A stretch of 64,000 nt of DNA, taken from the NCBI RefSeq assembly GCF_033101155.1, contig NZ_JAWMPX010000027.1, positions 1 through 64,000 on the forward strand. The letters are read 5' to 3'. The stretch is from Tropicimonas sp033101155. GTDB lineage: Bacteria > Pseudomonadota > Alphaproteobacteria > Rhodobacterales > Rhodobacteraceae. Of the stretch, positions 8,828 to 20,111 are shown in pieces. Under the pieces are notes generated by a model. It did no database searches and had not been told where the DNA came from. It saw only the letters and a program-made list of their open reading frames with translations. The position numbers were made by a program, and so were the translations under genes. The number at the start of each line of letters is the position of its first letter. The first letter of the stretch is position 1.

Positions 8828-9442
8828 CAGCTGCTCTCTCGTTTTGTCGTCTTCTTTTGCTGTCAGTGTCCCGCGTCTGTCGCCACAAGGCAACCGCGTC
8901 GCGCGACGTGATCGCGGGATGTCGCCTCCGGGACGCGCCTGCTTGTGTGAAGATTTCGGTTCTGGCCACGCCCCTGAACACAACCTCGCCGGGAATCCCG
9001 TTGGATGAGACCCGTCGGTCCAATCGCGAAGCAAGCACAGCTTTGCTCCGCACCAATTTCGGGACCTCTGTGTGGCCAATCGTTTCCGATCGCGCGGACG
9101 ATGAATTCTCACCCATTTTACCCGGTGCCGCAGGCGGTCTTAACCAGGGTATGTCAGGACTCCCCTCATCCGAACGAACGTGTCGAAAGATTTTTACGGC
9201 GTCGGCAGCGGACTTGTTTGATGCAATGTGGTAGTCTCTGCGGAGCACTGGAAGAAAATGGCCGATTCGGAACTCTGGCCATTCTTTACGATTGTTGTCC
9301 TGTTTTTTTGACAGGCAGGTGCGTGTTTTTCAATTGTGTATGGCCCTTCCTGTTCGATGTGCGTCTCGCGTTTCGGCAGTGGACCCTTTGGTGTTTTTCC
9401 AATTTTTTTGAGGGAACAAAATAAAAGAAAAAGGCTATAGAA
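8828..9442. other. 615-base intergenic region, AT-rich in its right half
   Basis: No convincing gene was found on either strand. The left half has normal GC, while 9200-9442 is markedly AT-rich with runs of T. A 7-bp inverted repeat (AATGGCC and GGCCATT, 13-base loop) lies at 9257-9283, and TTGACA occurs at 9318-9323 in a T-rich context, a possible -35 element for the downstream orphan gene without a convincing -10. The composition shift coincides with the AT-richer gene that follows, which suggests acquired DNA. Confidence 0.4.
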
Positions 9443-9871
9443 ATGGAAAATATCTTTCTGCTTGGCGGTGGTATCTTGAGCTTGGGAGCATGGGGAATGG
9501 CGTCCTGGGTTTCCCTGTCTCCGATTCAAAACGAAGCAAACCTTGCTGAAAACCTTGATTGGGTGGCTCCGGACGAAAACCTCGTCGCATCTTATCAACG
9601 TTGCTCAAGGGACGCCGAAATTCGGATGCTGCCATTTGTTGAAGCGAGAAATTGTTCACAGAGCTACCTTGAGCTGAAGCTCTCCCTTTTGCCTGATGTC
9701 GGATATACAGAATTTGGATCGCTTCCAGCCGTGGAGCAGCGTGAAATCGAGAAGCGTGGGTATTCCGCGTTCTTGAGTTGGAAAGAAAACGACGCGGGAA
9801 CAGGACATTCCGGTCTCGCCTATAGGGTTGCGCCTGAACCGAGGTCAACGGAGAAACCCGACAACCAATGA
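9443..9871 (+). CDS. Unknown membrane-anchored protein in AT-richer DNA
   Basis: The 142-residue product starts with a hydrophobic anchor (MENIFLLGGGILSLGAWGMA) and continues as a polar domain with two cysteines (YQRCSRDAE, EARNCSQ). I do not recognise the family. A single strong membrane segment suggests attachment to the inner membrane with a periplasmic domain. Codon use is visibly less GC-biased than in neighbours, and the upstream region is AT-rich, consistent with transfer. The ribosome site is weak (AAAAAGG about 10 bases upstream). It may instead be a fortuitous frame, but its length and anchor argue for a real gene. Confidence 0.5.
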   Translation: MENIFLLGGGILSLGAWGMASWVSLSPIQNEANLAENLDWVAPDENLVASYQRCSRDAEIRMLPFVEARNCSQSYLELKLSLLPDVGYTEFGSLPAVEQREIEKRGYSAFLSWKENDAGTGHSGLAYRVAPEPRSTEKPDNQ

Positions 9872-10092
9872 ACAGGCGGACGGTTGTCGGATGCAAAAGT
9901 CGGCGAAAGCCGGAAAGTTGGACGAAGGCGTGAGATGCCTGTCGCTTTCAGTGCAGTCCAGTCAGAGAGGTTGTCCGGAGGACGCCTTGGGTTGCTCCGG
10001 CTTCCGACTGAATCTTTCGCATGTCCGGTCCCCCTGTCCCATTGCAATCATCCGGCCGAGTTGCTTTGCTGCCCGTAACGATCGGAGGCGGC

Positions 10093-11346
10093 ATGCGCTA
10101 CAACGCTCTGCAAGTCCTGAAACAGGGATTGGCCGGAAATCGCGGCTGGAAGCGCGCCTGGCGCAAGCCGGATCCGAAACCGGACTATGACATCGTCATC
10201 ATCGGTGGCGGCGGGCATGGGCTGGCGACGGCATATTACCTTGCCTCCGTCCATCGGAAGACGCGGATCGCCGTGTTGGAAAAGGGCTATTTCGGCGGTG
10301 GCTCGGCTGGACGGAACACGACCATCGTGCGCGCCAATTACGGGCTGCCCGGAAATTCCGAGTTCTACTCGCATTCGCTCAAGCTCTGGGAGGGGTTGGA
10401 GCAGGAGCTGAATTTCAACCTGATGCACTCTCAGCGCGGCATCATCAACCTGTTCCATTCCGACGGCCAGCGCGATGCCTTCGCCCGCCGTGGCAACGCG
10501 ATGATCAATCAGGGCGACGACGCGATCCTGCTCGACCGCGCCGCCTGCCGCGAGATGTTGCCCTATCTCGATTACGCCCAGACCCGTTTCCCGATTTATG
10601 GCGGGCTTTACCATCCGCGCGGCGGTACGGCCCGGCATGATGCGGTGGTCTGGGGCTTCGCGCGCGGGGCGGATCGCTTGGGTGTCGACCTGATCGACCG
10701 GTGCGAGGTGACCGGGATCGATGTCGCGAACGGATCAGTCACCGGTGTGCAGACCACGCGCGGGGCGATCCGCGCGAAGAAGATCGGGGTCGCGGTTGCG
10801 GGCAATTCAAGCCGGGTGGCGGCAATGGCGGGGATGCGGCTGCCGATCGAGAGCCACGTGTTGCAGGCATTTGTCACCGAAGGGCTGAAACCGGTGCTCG
10901 ACCATGTCGTGACTTATGGCATGGGGCATTTTTATATCAGCCAGTCGGACAAGGGCGGGCTGGTCTTTGGCGGGGACCTGGATTTCTACCCGTCCTATGC
11001 TTCGCGCGGCAACCTGCCGATGCAGGAACACGTGATGGAGGCGGGGATGACGCTGATGCCGATGATCGGCAAGGCGCGGCTTCTGCGCAGCTGGGGCGGG
11101 ATCATGGACATGTCGCCCGACGGCTCGCCGATCATCGACCGTTCAGGTGTCGGCGGTCTCTATATCAACACCGGCTGGTGCTATGGCGGCTTCAAGGCGA
11201 CACCCGGGTCCGGCCATTGCTTCGCCCATCTTCTGGCAACGGACCGGCCGCATGAGGCGGCGGAGCGCCTGCGGCTGGACCGGTTTGAGACGGGCAGGGG
11301 CCTCATGGATGAGGAGGGGACCGGTGCGCAACACAATCTTCACTGA
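10093..11346 (+). CDS. soxB: Sarcosine oxidase, beta subunit
   Basis: SoxB holds the catalytic FAD site and the covalent FMN of heterotetrameric sarcosine oxidase, which converts sarcosine, oxygen and tetrahydrofolate to glycine, hydrogen peroxide and methylene-tetrahydrofolate. The 417-residue protein has a dinucleotide-binding loop DIVIIGGGGHGLATAYYL (33-50) and HPRGGTARHDAVVWG (174-188), whose His182 aligns with the family histidine that binds FMN. The ATG at 10093 is preceded by GGAGGCGGC. It starts the five-gene sox operon and overlaps the next gene by 23 bases. Confidence 0.95.
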   Translation: MRYNALQVLKQGLAGNRGWKRAWRKPDPKPDYDIVIIGGGGHGLATAYYLASVHRKTRIAVLEKGYFGGGSAGRNTTIVRANYGLPGNSEFYSHSLKLWEGLEQELNFNLMHSQRGIINLFHSDGQRDAFARRGNAMINQGDDAILLDRAACREMLPYLDYAQTRFPIYGGLYHPRGGTARHDAVVWGFARGADRLGVDLIDRCEVTGIDVANGSVTGVQTTRGAIRAKKIGVAVAGNSSRVAAMAGMRLPIESHVLQAFVTEGLKPVLDHVVTYGMGHFYISQSDKGGLVFGGDLDFYPSYASRGNLPMQEHVMEAGMTLMPMIGKARLLRSWGGIMDMSPDGSPIIDRSGVGGLYINTGWCYGGFKATPGSGHCFAHLLATDRPHEAAERLRLDRFETGRGLMDEEGTGAQHNLH

Positions 11347-11923
11347 GACAGCCGCGCAGGAAATGCTGGCACGGCGGCCTTCGAGCTTTTTTCCGCGCCA
11401 TGCGGGCCGGATCACAGGAGGATTTCTTGCAGTCTATGCAGGCGCCGCAACCGCCGGCAATGTCCCCGAGGGCTGCTTCGCCCGCGCCTATTCGGACGAC
11501 CATCTGGCAAGGGTTCCTGAGCAATCGGTGGTCCAGATGCTGGCGCTGGTTGAACCCGATCCGACCGAGCGGATGGATGCGCAAGTCTTCCTCAAGGTGC
11601 TGTTCCGTGAGGGCGGGCTGGGCGCTGAAAATGTCACCCCAGGACTCTGGTACGGCCAGACTGTCTTCTGCCGTCAGGAGGGCGGCCCGACGCCGCCCGG
11701 TTGGGCAAGGACGGGCGATCTGACCTGTTTCGCCGAATGCGATGGTGGCGCGGTTCAGATCGCGGATTTCGACGGCCAGACGCTTGCGCTGCGCACGGGG
11801 GGGCTCTTTGTCGACGAGGCGGGCGGTGAATGCGAGGGCAACGCTTTCCTGGCGCCGGAAGGGCAGGAGAGCGTGATCTTTCGCCTGCATTCGGTCGATC
11901 TGAATTTCTGTTTGAGCCAGTGA
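11324..11923 (+). CDS. Unknown protein encoded inside the sarcosine oxidase operon
   Basis: I do not recognise this 199-residue protein. The start is a GTG at 11324 preceded by GAGGAGGGG, within the end of soxB; the next ATG is 11362. The sequence is acidic and soluble, with no signal peptide or membrane segment, and has four cysteines (EGCFARAY, VFCRQE, LTCFAEC). The frame ends ten bases before soxD. Translational coupling on both sides implies a role linked to sarcosine oxidase assembly, substrate supply or cofactor handling, but this is inferred only from position. The usual operon is soxB-D-A-G with nothing between B and D. Confidence 0.75.
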   Translation: MRNTIFTETAAQEMLARRPSSFFPRHAGRITGGFLAVYAGAATAGNVPEGCFARAYSDDHLARVPEQSVVQMLALVEPDPTERMDAQVFLKVLFREGGLGAENVTPGLWYGQTVFCRQEGGPTPPGWARTGDLTCFAECDGGAVQIADFDGQTLALRTGGLFVDEAGGECEGNAFLAPEGQESVIFRLHSVDLNFCLSQ

Positions 11924-11933
11924 GGGCCGCGCC

Positions 11934-12200
11934 ATGTTGATCCCCTGTCCGCTCTGCGGCCCGCGCGACCTGCGCGAATTCACGCCACGCGGCGCGGCCA
12001 TGACTGTCCACCGCCCCGACGAGGCGGCTGGCCCAGCGGCATGGCACGCCTATCTCCACCTGCGCGACAACCCCGCCGGGCCGTCGCGCGAACTCTGGTG
12101 GCATGGCGCGGGCTGCGGCGCCTGGCTGGTGGTGGAACGCGACACGCTCAGCCATGCGGTGCACCGGGCCATTCTTGCCGAAGAGGATGCGCTCTCATGA
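11934..12200 (+). CDS. soxD: Sarcosine oxidase, delta subunit
   Basis: The 88-residue subunit matches SoxD, which binds zinc structurally in the heterotetramer. The four zinc ligands are visible: Cys5 and Cys8 in MLIPCPLCG, and His57 and Cys61 in WWHGAGCGAW, the C-x2-C...H-x3-C arrangement known for this subunit. Its stop shares bases with the soxA start (ATGA at 12197-12200), so the two are translationally coupled. Confidence 0.95.
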   Translation: MLIPCPLCGPRDLREFTPRGAAMTVHRPDEAAGPAAWHAYLHLRDNPAGPSRELWWHGAGCGAWLVVERDTLSHAVHRAILAEEDALS

Positions 12201-15127
12201 GGCTCTCAGATCGTGGCCGTATCGACCGAACCGTGTCGCTTCCCTTTTCTTTTGACGGCAAGCTGTTGACGGGGCACCCGGGCGACACGCTCGCCTCGGC
12301 GCTGATGGCAAATGACATCCATCTCCTCGGTCGTTCCTTCAAGTATCACCGCCCGCGTGGCGTGATGACCGCCGGTTCGGAGGAGCCCAACGCGCTGGTC
12401 GAGATCGGTTCCGGCGTGGCGATGGTGCCGAATGTCCGCGCCACCGTGCAGGAGCTGTGTGAGGGGCTGGAGGCGAGAAGCCAGAACCGCTGGCCCTCGC
12501 TGAGCGCTGACATTCTCTCCGTCAACGACCTCCTCTCGCCCTTTCTCGGTGGCGGTTTCTATTGCAAGACCTTCATGTGGCCGGCGCGCTTCTGGGAGAC
12601 GGTGTATGAGCCGATCATCCGCCGTGCGGCGGGGCTTGGAAGGCTTGTGCCGGAACCAGATCCGACGCGGAACGAGACGGCCTTCGCCCATTGCGATCTG
12701 CTGGTGATCGGTGCTGGCCCGGCCGGGTTGATGGCGGCGCTGGCCGGTGTCGAGGCAGGGGTGGACGTGATCCTCGCCGATGAAGGCAGCGAGCCGGGCG
12801 GGCGGCTGCTGTCAGAGTGCGAGCAGATCGACGGGGTGCCGGCCGCCGATTGGGTGGCGCGGACCGTTGCGCGGCTCAAAAAGGCCCCCAACCTGCGACT
12901 CATGACCCGGACCAGCGTCGATGGCGCGTATGATGGTGGCGTCTACGGCGCGCTTGAACGGGTTTCGGAGCACCTCTGCACGCCCCATCCGGACCTGCCG
13001 AAGGACTGTTTCTGGCGCATCACGGCGCGCTCGGCGGTGCTCGCGGCGGGTGCCATCGAGCGCTCCATCGCCTTTCCGAACAATGACCGTCCCGGCGTGA
13101 TGATGGCCGGCGCGCTGCGGTCCTATCTCAACCGCTACGGGACGGCGCCGGGCAAGCGCATCGCGCTCTTCGCCACCAATGACGACGCCCATCGCACGGC
13201 ACGGGACCTGCTCGACGCCGGGTTGGAGGTCGCTGCCGTGATCGACAGTCGGGAGGACGCCACCGCAATCGGGGACTATGAGCTCTTCGCGGGCGCGACG
13301 GTCACGGGAACGCGCGGTCGCCTCGGGCTGCGGCAGATCACGGTCAAGACCGGGACCGGTTCGAAGACCATCGCCGCCGATGCACTGGCCGTTTCCGGCG
13401 GCTGGAACCCGTCGGTGCACCTGAGCTGTCACATGGGTTCGCGGCCGGAGTGGGAGGCATCCATCGAGGCGTTCGTGCCGAAACCGGACGCTGTTCCGGG
13501 GCTTGTCCCGGCAGGGGCGGCGCGCGGGGTGTTTGACACAGCGGGATGTCTTGCGGATGGCATGCGGGCGGCGGGCGAGGCGTTGAGCCGCCTGGGACAA
13601 GTGGCCCCTGTTCTACTGCTGCCAGAGGCCGCGACCACGGCCGGCACGGGCAAGGCGCTCTGGCTGGTCGAGGGCAAGGGGCGGGCCTGGCTCGATTTCC
13701 AGAATGACGTGACGTCCAAGGATGTGACCGGGGCCGTTCGGGAAGGCTATGACAGCGTCGAATACATGAAGCGCTACACGACCCAGGGCATGGCGCCGGA
13801 CCAGGGCAAGAGTTCCAATGTGACCGCGCTGGCGATCCTCGCCGACGCGACGGGCCGGACGATCCCCGAGACCGGCACGACGATCTACCGGCCACCCTTC
13901 TCGCCGGTTTCGATCGGAGCGATGGGCGCGGGCGGGCAAGGCAAGGGCTTCGCGCCGGAGCGTCTGACCCCGTCGCATGAGGCCAGCCTCAAGCGCGGGG
14001 CGCCCATGGTCGAGGCCGGGCTCTGGTATCGCCCGAGCTACTTCCCCGATCCGGGCGAGACCGACTGGCGCGAGAGCTGCGATCGCGAGGTGCGGATGGT
14101 GCGCGCGAGCGTCGGCATCTGCGATGTCTCCACGCTGGGCAAGATCGAGCTGATGGGGCCGGATGCCGGCGCGCTGCTCGACATGGTCTATACCAACCGT
14201 TTCTCGACGCTGAAGCCGGGCCGCGTTCGGTATGGGCTGATGTTACGCGAGGACGGCCATGTCATGGATGACGGCACCACGGCGCGCCCGTCGCTGGACC
14301 GTTGGGCGCTGACCACGACCACGGCGGCGGCCGGGCAGGTCATGGCGCATCTGGAGATGGTGCAGCAATGCTTCCTGCCGACCGCGCGGGTGCGCTTCAC
14401 CTCGACGACCGAGGCCTGGGCGCAGTTCGCCATTGCCGGGCCGCGGGCGCGAGAGGTGGTTAACGCGGTGCTCGACCAGCCGTTGCACGCCAACGCCTTT
14501 CCCTTCCTGCAATGCGGCGCTGTGAGTGTCGGTGGCGTGGCTGGCCGGCTCTTCCGCATCTCCTTCTCCGGAGAACAAGCCTATGAGCTGGCGGTGCCGA
14601 CTCGCTATGGCGCCAGCCTCTTCCGGCTCCTGGTGGCACAGGCGGAAGGGTTTGGTGGCGGCGCCTACGGGATGGAGGCGCTCAATGTGCTGCGGATCGA
14701 GAAGGGCCTGCCGACTCATGCCGAGCTGCACGGGCGCACGACCGCCTTCGATCTCGGGTTGCAGCGGATGATGTCGACGCAGAAGGATTTCATTGGCAAA
14801 GCTGCTGCCGCGCGCCCTGGCCTGTTGGCGCAGGAGCGTGAACAGCTTGTTGGCCTGCGCGCGCTCGGGCCCGGGGACAGCCTGCCCGCCGGCGCCCATC
14901 TCTTCGAACGCGACGCCGAGCCGACCCGGATCAATGACCAGGGCTATGTGACGTCCAACTGCCACTCGCCGACACTCGGGCGTGGTGTCGCATTCGGCTT
15001 CCTGCAACGCGGGCGGGCGCGGCATGGCGAGATCCTGCGGCTGGTCGATCACCTGCGGGCGGTGGACCTGCTCTGCGAGGTCTGCGACCCGGTCTTCTAC
15101 GATCCCACGGGAGGGCGGATGCGATGA
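12197..15127 (+). CDS. soxA: Sarcosine oxidase, alpha subunit
   Basis: The 976-residue subunit has the expected order: an N-terminal ferredoxin-like domain (about 1-120), an NAD-binding Rossmann fold opening with LLVIGAGPAGLMAALAG (about 173-189), and a C-terminal aminomethyltransferase-like folate domain (from about 600 to the end). In the enzyme, SoxA binds NAD and provides the folate site that captures formaldehyde as methylene-tetrahydrofolate. The start overlaps the soxD stop and the stop overlaps the soxG start, both as ATGA. A longer upstream reading overlapping soxD is rejected in favour of the coupled ATG. Confidence 0.95.
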   Translation: MRLSDRGRIDRTVSLPFSFDGKLLTGHPGDTLASALMANDIHLLGRSFKYHRPRGVMTAGSEEPNALVEIGSGVAMVPNVRATVQELCEGLEARSQNRWPSLSADILSVNDLLSPFLGGGFYCKTFMWPARFWETVYEPIIRRAAGLGRLVPEPDPTRNETAFAHCDLLVIGAGPAGLMAALAGVEAGVDVILADEGSEPGGRLLSECEQIDGVPAADWVARTVARLKKAPNLRLMTRTSVDGAYDGGVYGALERVSEHLCTPHPDLPKDCFWRITARSAVLAAGAIERSIAFPNNDRPGVMMAGALRSYLNRYGTAPGKRIALFATNDDAHRTARDLLDAGLEVAAVIDSREDATAIGDYELFAGATVTGTRGRLGLRQITVKTGTGSKTIAADALAVSGGWNPSVHLSCHMGSRPEWEASIEAFVPKPDAVPGLVPAGAARGVFDTAGCLADGMRAAGEALSRLGQVAPVLLLPEAATTAGTGKALWLVEGKGRAWLDFQNDVTSKDVTGAVREGYDSVEYMKRYTTQGMAPDQGKSSNVTALAILADATGRTIPETGTTIYRPPFSPVSIGAMGAGGQGKGFAPERLTPSHEASLKRGAPMVEAGLWYRPSYFPDPGETDWRESCDREVRMVRASVGICDVSTLGKIELMGPDAGALLDMVYTNRFSTLKPGRVRYGLMLREDGHVMDDGTTARPSLDRWALTTTTAAAGQVMAHLEMVQQCFLPTARVRFTSTTEAWAQFAIAGPRAREVVNAVLDQPLHANAFPFLQCGAVSVGGVAGRLFRISFSGEQAYELAVPTRYGASLFRLLVAQAEGFGGGAYGMEALNVLRIEKGLPTHAELHGRTTAFDLGLQRMMSTQKDFIGKAAAARPGLLAQEREQLVGLRALGPGDSLPAGAHLFERDAEPTRINDQGYVTSNCHSPTLGRGVAFGFLQRGRARHGEILRLVDHLRAVDLLCEVCDPVFYDPTGGRMR

Positions 15128-15675
15128 AACTGCTTCAGGCGCAAGCACCACTGGGCGGGTTCGAGCGACGTCATGGCGCGTTGCGCCTCGCCGAGGTCGA
15201 CATCGGTCGCATCACCTGGATCGCCCCCTATCCGGGCGAAGAGATCAACTGCTCCCACAGCTTGCAATCTGCGCTCAGCCTGAGTTTTCCGGCACCGGGC
15301 GAGACCCGCAACAGTCTTGCCGGGCGCATCCTTTGGACAGGCCGGTCACAAGCGCTGCTGCTCGGCCCGCAACCGCCTGCCGCGCTTTCGGGCATCGCGG
15401 CGGTGATCGACCAGAGCGATGCCTGGGCGGCGCTGACGCTGGAGGGAGAGGGCGCGGTCGAGACCCTGCAACGACTGGTGCCGCTGGACCTACGGCCATC
15501 GGTCTTCCCGATATGGCGCACGGCGCGAAGCCTTCTGGGGCATATGAATGCCCAGATCACGCCGACGGAGACCGGGTTCGAACTGCTGGTCATGCGCTCG
15601 ATGGCCCGAACGGCGGCGCATGAGATCGAAGAAGCAATGAAGTCGGTCGCGGCACGCGTGCAGATCGGCGAATAG
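15124..15675 (+). CDS. soxG: Sarcosine oxidase, gamma subunit
   Basis: The 183-residue protein matches SoxG, a small subunit with similarity to the aminomethyltransferase fold (ALTLEGEGAVETLQRLVPLD around 105-125, and FPIWRTARSLLGHM). It completes the B-D-A-G heterotetramer. It is coupled to soxA by an ATGA overlap and is the last gene of the operon; GC-rich hairpins follow at 15728-15757. Confidence 0.92.
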   Translation: MKLLQAQAPLGGFERRHGALRLAEVDIGRITWIAPYPGEEINCSHSLQSALSLSFPAPGETRNSLAGRILWTGRSQALLLGPQPPAALSGIAAVIDQSDAWAALTLEGEGAVETLQRLVPLDLRPSVFPIWRTARSLLGHMNAQITPTETGFELLVMRSMARTAAHEIEEAMKSVAARVQIGE

Positions 15676-15727
15676 CGCGGGCCGGGAGGGGGGGGCGTTG
15701 CCGCCGAGCAGGGCTCGTGCGGCGGGG

Positions 15728-15757
15728 GCGCCGCTGCGCGGCGCGGGCCTGCGGCCC
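15728..15757. other. Two adjacent GC hairpins with identical TGC loops
   Basis: A perfect 7-bp hairpin (GCGCCGC, loop TGC, GCGGCGC; 15728-15744) is followed immediately by a 5-bp hairpin (GGGCC, loop TGC, GGCCC; 15745-15757). They lie 53 bases after the soxG stop and about 180 before dnaG. No T-tract follows directly, so this is not a textbook intrinsic terminator; it could stall polymerase, protect the sox mRNA 3' end or act in the dnaG leader. Confidence 0.5.
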
Positions 15758-15797
15758 GATCGGCCTGTGTTCTTCCGTCAGCAGGTATCCCTTTCGC

Positions 15798-15815
15798 TTT
15801 TTTTTTTGGGGGGGG
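15798..15815. repeat. Homopolymer junction T10-G8 in the dnaG leader
   Basis: Ten T are followed directly by eight G, 121 bases upstream of the dnaG start. A second run of eight G lies at 15688-15695 just after soxG. Such tracts are prone to slippage in replication and to sequencing miscalls. No open frame crosses the tract, so it would alter promoter or leader spacing, not a protein. Confidence 0.7.
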
Positions 15816-15935
15816 CGACCCGGGCCCCGTAGCAACAGGGTGTTCCACGGTTCCGTTCATCTTGTCCTCAGAAAAGCGGGGTCGGGACACGCCCGGGATC
15901 TGGACTTGGACGCGCAGCGGGGCGATAGTCGGCGG

Positions 15936-17969
15936 ATGTCCATGCCCCCCGGATTCCTTGACGAGCTTCGCACCCGCACCTCGATCGCACAGGTCGTGGG
16001 GCGCAAGGTCATTTGGGATATGCGCAAGTCGAATCAGGCGAAGGGCGATCTTTGGGCCCCGTGCCCTTTCCACCAGGAAAAAACGGCCTCGTTCCATGTC
16101 GATGACCGCAAGGGCTACTATTACTGCTTCGGCTGTCACGAGAAGGGCGACGCGATCAAGTTCGTTCAGGAGACCGAGAATATCGGCTTCATGGAAGCCG
16201 TCGAGATTCTCGCCCAGGAGGCCGGCCTGCAGATGCCTGCTCGGGATCCGAAGGCGAAGGAGAAGGCAGACCGGCGCGGACAGCTCACTGCGGTGATGGA
16301 GGAGGCGGTGAAGTTCTTCCGCCTCCAGCTCAAGACCGCCGCCGCCGCGTCGGCGCGCTCCTATCTGTCAGGCGCGCGTGGTCTCACCCCCGAGGCGATG
16401 GAGCGTTGGGAGATGGGGTTCGCGCCAGAGGGCTGGCAGAATCTCTGGAATCACCTCACGGGCAAGGGTATTGCCGCCGACCTGATCCTCGGCTGCGGCC
16501 TTGCCAAACCCTCGGACAAGGGGCGCACCCCCTATGACGTCTTCCGGAATCGGATCATGTTCCCGATCCGCGATGCGCGGGGCCGGGTGATCGCCTTTGG
16601 CGGCCGCGCCATGGATCCCGGCGACAACGCGAAATACCTCAACTCGCCTGAGACCGAACTCTTCGACAAGGGGCGCAGCCTCTACAACCACGGGCCCGCC
16701 CGCGAAGCCGCCGGCAAGGGCGCGCCGCTGATCGTCGCCGAAGGCTACATGGACGTGATCGCGCTGAGCGAGGCCGGGTTCGGCGCCACGGTGGCAGGGC
16801 TCGGCACCGCGATTACCGAGGACCAGATCCGCCTGATGTGGCGCATCCATCCCGAACCGATCATTGCGCTCGACGGCGACACGGCCGGCCTGCGCGCCGC
16901 GATGCGGCTGGTCGATGTTGCGCTGCCGCTGCTGGAGGCGGGACAGTCGCTGCGCTTCTGCATCCTGCCTGAAGGGAAGGACCCGGACGATCTCATCAAG
17001 GCCGAGGGTGCGCCAGCCATGCAGGCGTTGCTCGATGCCGCCCAGCCCATGGTCAAGCTGCTCTGGCAACGCGAGACGGAAGGCAAGGTGCTCGACAGCC
17101 CGGAGCGCCGCGCCGCCCTCGACAAGTCCCTGCGCGCAGCCATCAAGCGCATCAGCGATCCCGGCATCCGTGGCCATTACGCCGAGGAAATTCGCCGCCT
17201 GCGCTCCGAGCTGTTCGGCTTCGGTCACGGCCCGGTTGGACAGGGGCAGGGATATGGACAAGGATATGGGCAGGGACGAGGACAGTCCGCGTGGCAGCCG
17301 CGCGGCGGGCGTTTCAAGTTCAAGCCGGCCGAGGCTCCGACACAGAGTACGCGGCAATCCAATCTTGCCGGTCCCAAGGAGCTTTCCGCGCAACATATCT
17401 GCCGCTACGAGGCCGTCATTCTCGCCACATTGATCGCCACCCCCTCCCTGCTCGACGAGTATTCCCATGTGCTTGAAGAGACCTGGTTCGAGGGCGAGGG
17501 GCATTCTGCACTGGCCAGCCTGTTGCTTGCCTGCAACCCGCAAGACACGAAAGACGAGATCGAGACCCGCATTTGTGACGTGCTTGGCCCCGGTACCCTT
17601 GAAAGCCTGCGGGCCGAGCGCCATGTGTCGCTGGTCCCGTCGGTTCGAAAGCCGGGGGATGTCGAACTTGCACGGCTCTGCCTCTCCGGGGAAATCGCCA
17701 AGCTGGCCGCGCTGCGCGGCACGCGGGCGGAGGTCGCGGAGGCAGTGGCGGGTATGGCGGAAGCGCCGGATGAATGGATCGGCCACCGACTGACGCTCTC
17801 TGCCCGCGCGCGCGAAATGGCTGTGAGCAACAGCGATGGTGACCGCGCCGATTTCGACATTGCCGAGAACGGGGCCCGGATCGACCGGGACGAACGCTCG
17901 GATTTGGACAGGCTGCTGGAATCCATCGGTTTCGCCGGGGAAGAAACCAAGGGGCAGCAACAGGATTGA
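15936..17969 (+). CDS. dnaG: DNA primase
   Basis: Primase makes RNA primers at the replication fork. The 677-residue protein has the N-terminal CHC2 zinc ribbon (Cys43, His46, Cys64, Cys67 in APCPFHQE and YYCFGCHEKGD), the primase core, a TOPRIM segment (IVAEGYMDVIALSEAG, about 268-283) with the following acidic ALDGD, and a linker rich in Gly and Gln (GQGQGYGQGYGQGRG near 430-445) before the DnaB-binding C-terminus. The glycine/glutamine linker is a local low-complexity repeat. MSMPPGF starts at ATG 15936; ATG 15942 is an alternative. It precedes rpoD, the common dnaG-rpoD macromolecular synthesis arrangement. Confidence 0.95.
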   Translation: MSMPPGFLDELRTRTSIAQVVGRKVIWDMRKSNQAKGDLWAPCPFHQEKTASFHVDDRKGYYYCFGCHEKGDAIKFVQETENIGFMEAVEILAQEAGLQMPARDPKAKEKADRRGQLTAVMEEAVKFFRLQLKTAAAASARSYLSGARGLTPEAMERWEMGFAPEGWQNLWNHLTGKGIAADLILGCGLAKPSDKGRTPYDVFRNRIMFPIRDARGRVIAFGGRAMDPGDNAKYLNSPETELFDKGRSLYNHGPAREAAGKGAPLIVAEGYMDVIALSEAGFGATVAGLGTAITEDQIRLMWRIHPEPIIALDGDTAGLRAAMRLVDVALPLLEAGQSLRFCILPEGKDPDDLIKAEGAPAMQALLDAAQPMVKLLWQRETEGKVLDSPERRAALDKSLRAAIKRISDPGIRGHYAEEIRRLRSELFGFGHGPVGQGQGYGQGYGQGRGQSAWQPRGGRFKFKPAEAPTQSTRQSNLAGPKELSAQHICRYEAVILATLIATPSLLDEYSHVLEETWFEGEGHSALASLLLACNPQDTKDEIETRICDVLGPGTLESLRAERHVSLVPSVRKPGDVELARLCLSGEIAKLAALRGTRAEVAEAVAGMAEAPDEWIGHRLTLSARAREMAVSNSDGDRADFDIAENGARIDRDERSDLDRLLESIGFAGEETKGQQQD

Positions 17970-18110
17970 GCGGGGGGCGGTCTTTCCATTCCGGCCCTCA
18001 ATGGATATGCGGGGTGGAATCCAGCGTTGACCGCGCTAATGATTCGTACTGATTCGGCTCCCGATTCGGGGCCACAGCGACCGAGCCCGCCCGCGAGACA
18101 GGAGTTCTAG

Positions 18111-20102
<1,992 letters not shown>

Positions 20103-20111
20103 GGGGGAGCA

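Noticed and set aside
15798..15815. T10G8 as phase-variation tract in a coding gene
   Set aside because: No gene frame crosses it; at most it affects leader or promoter spacing.
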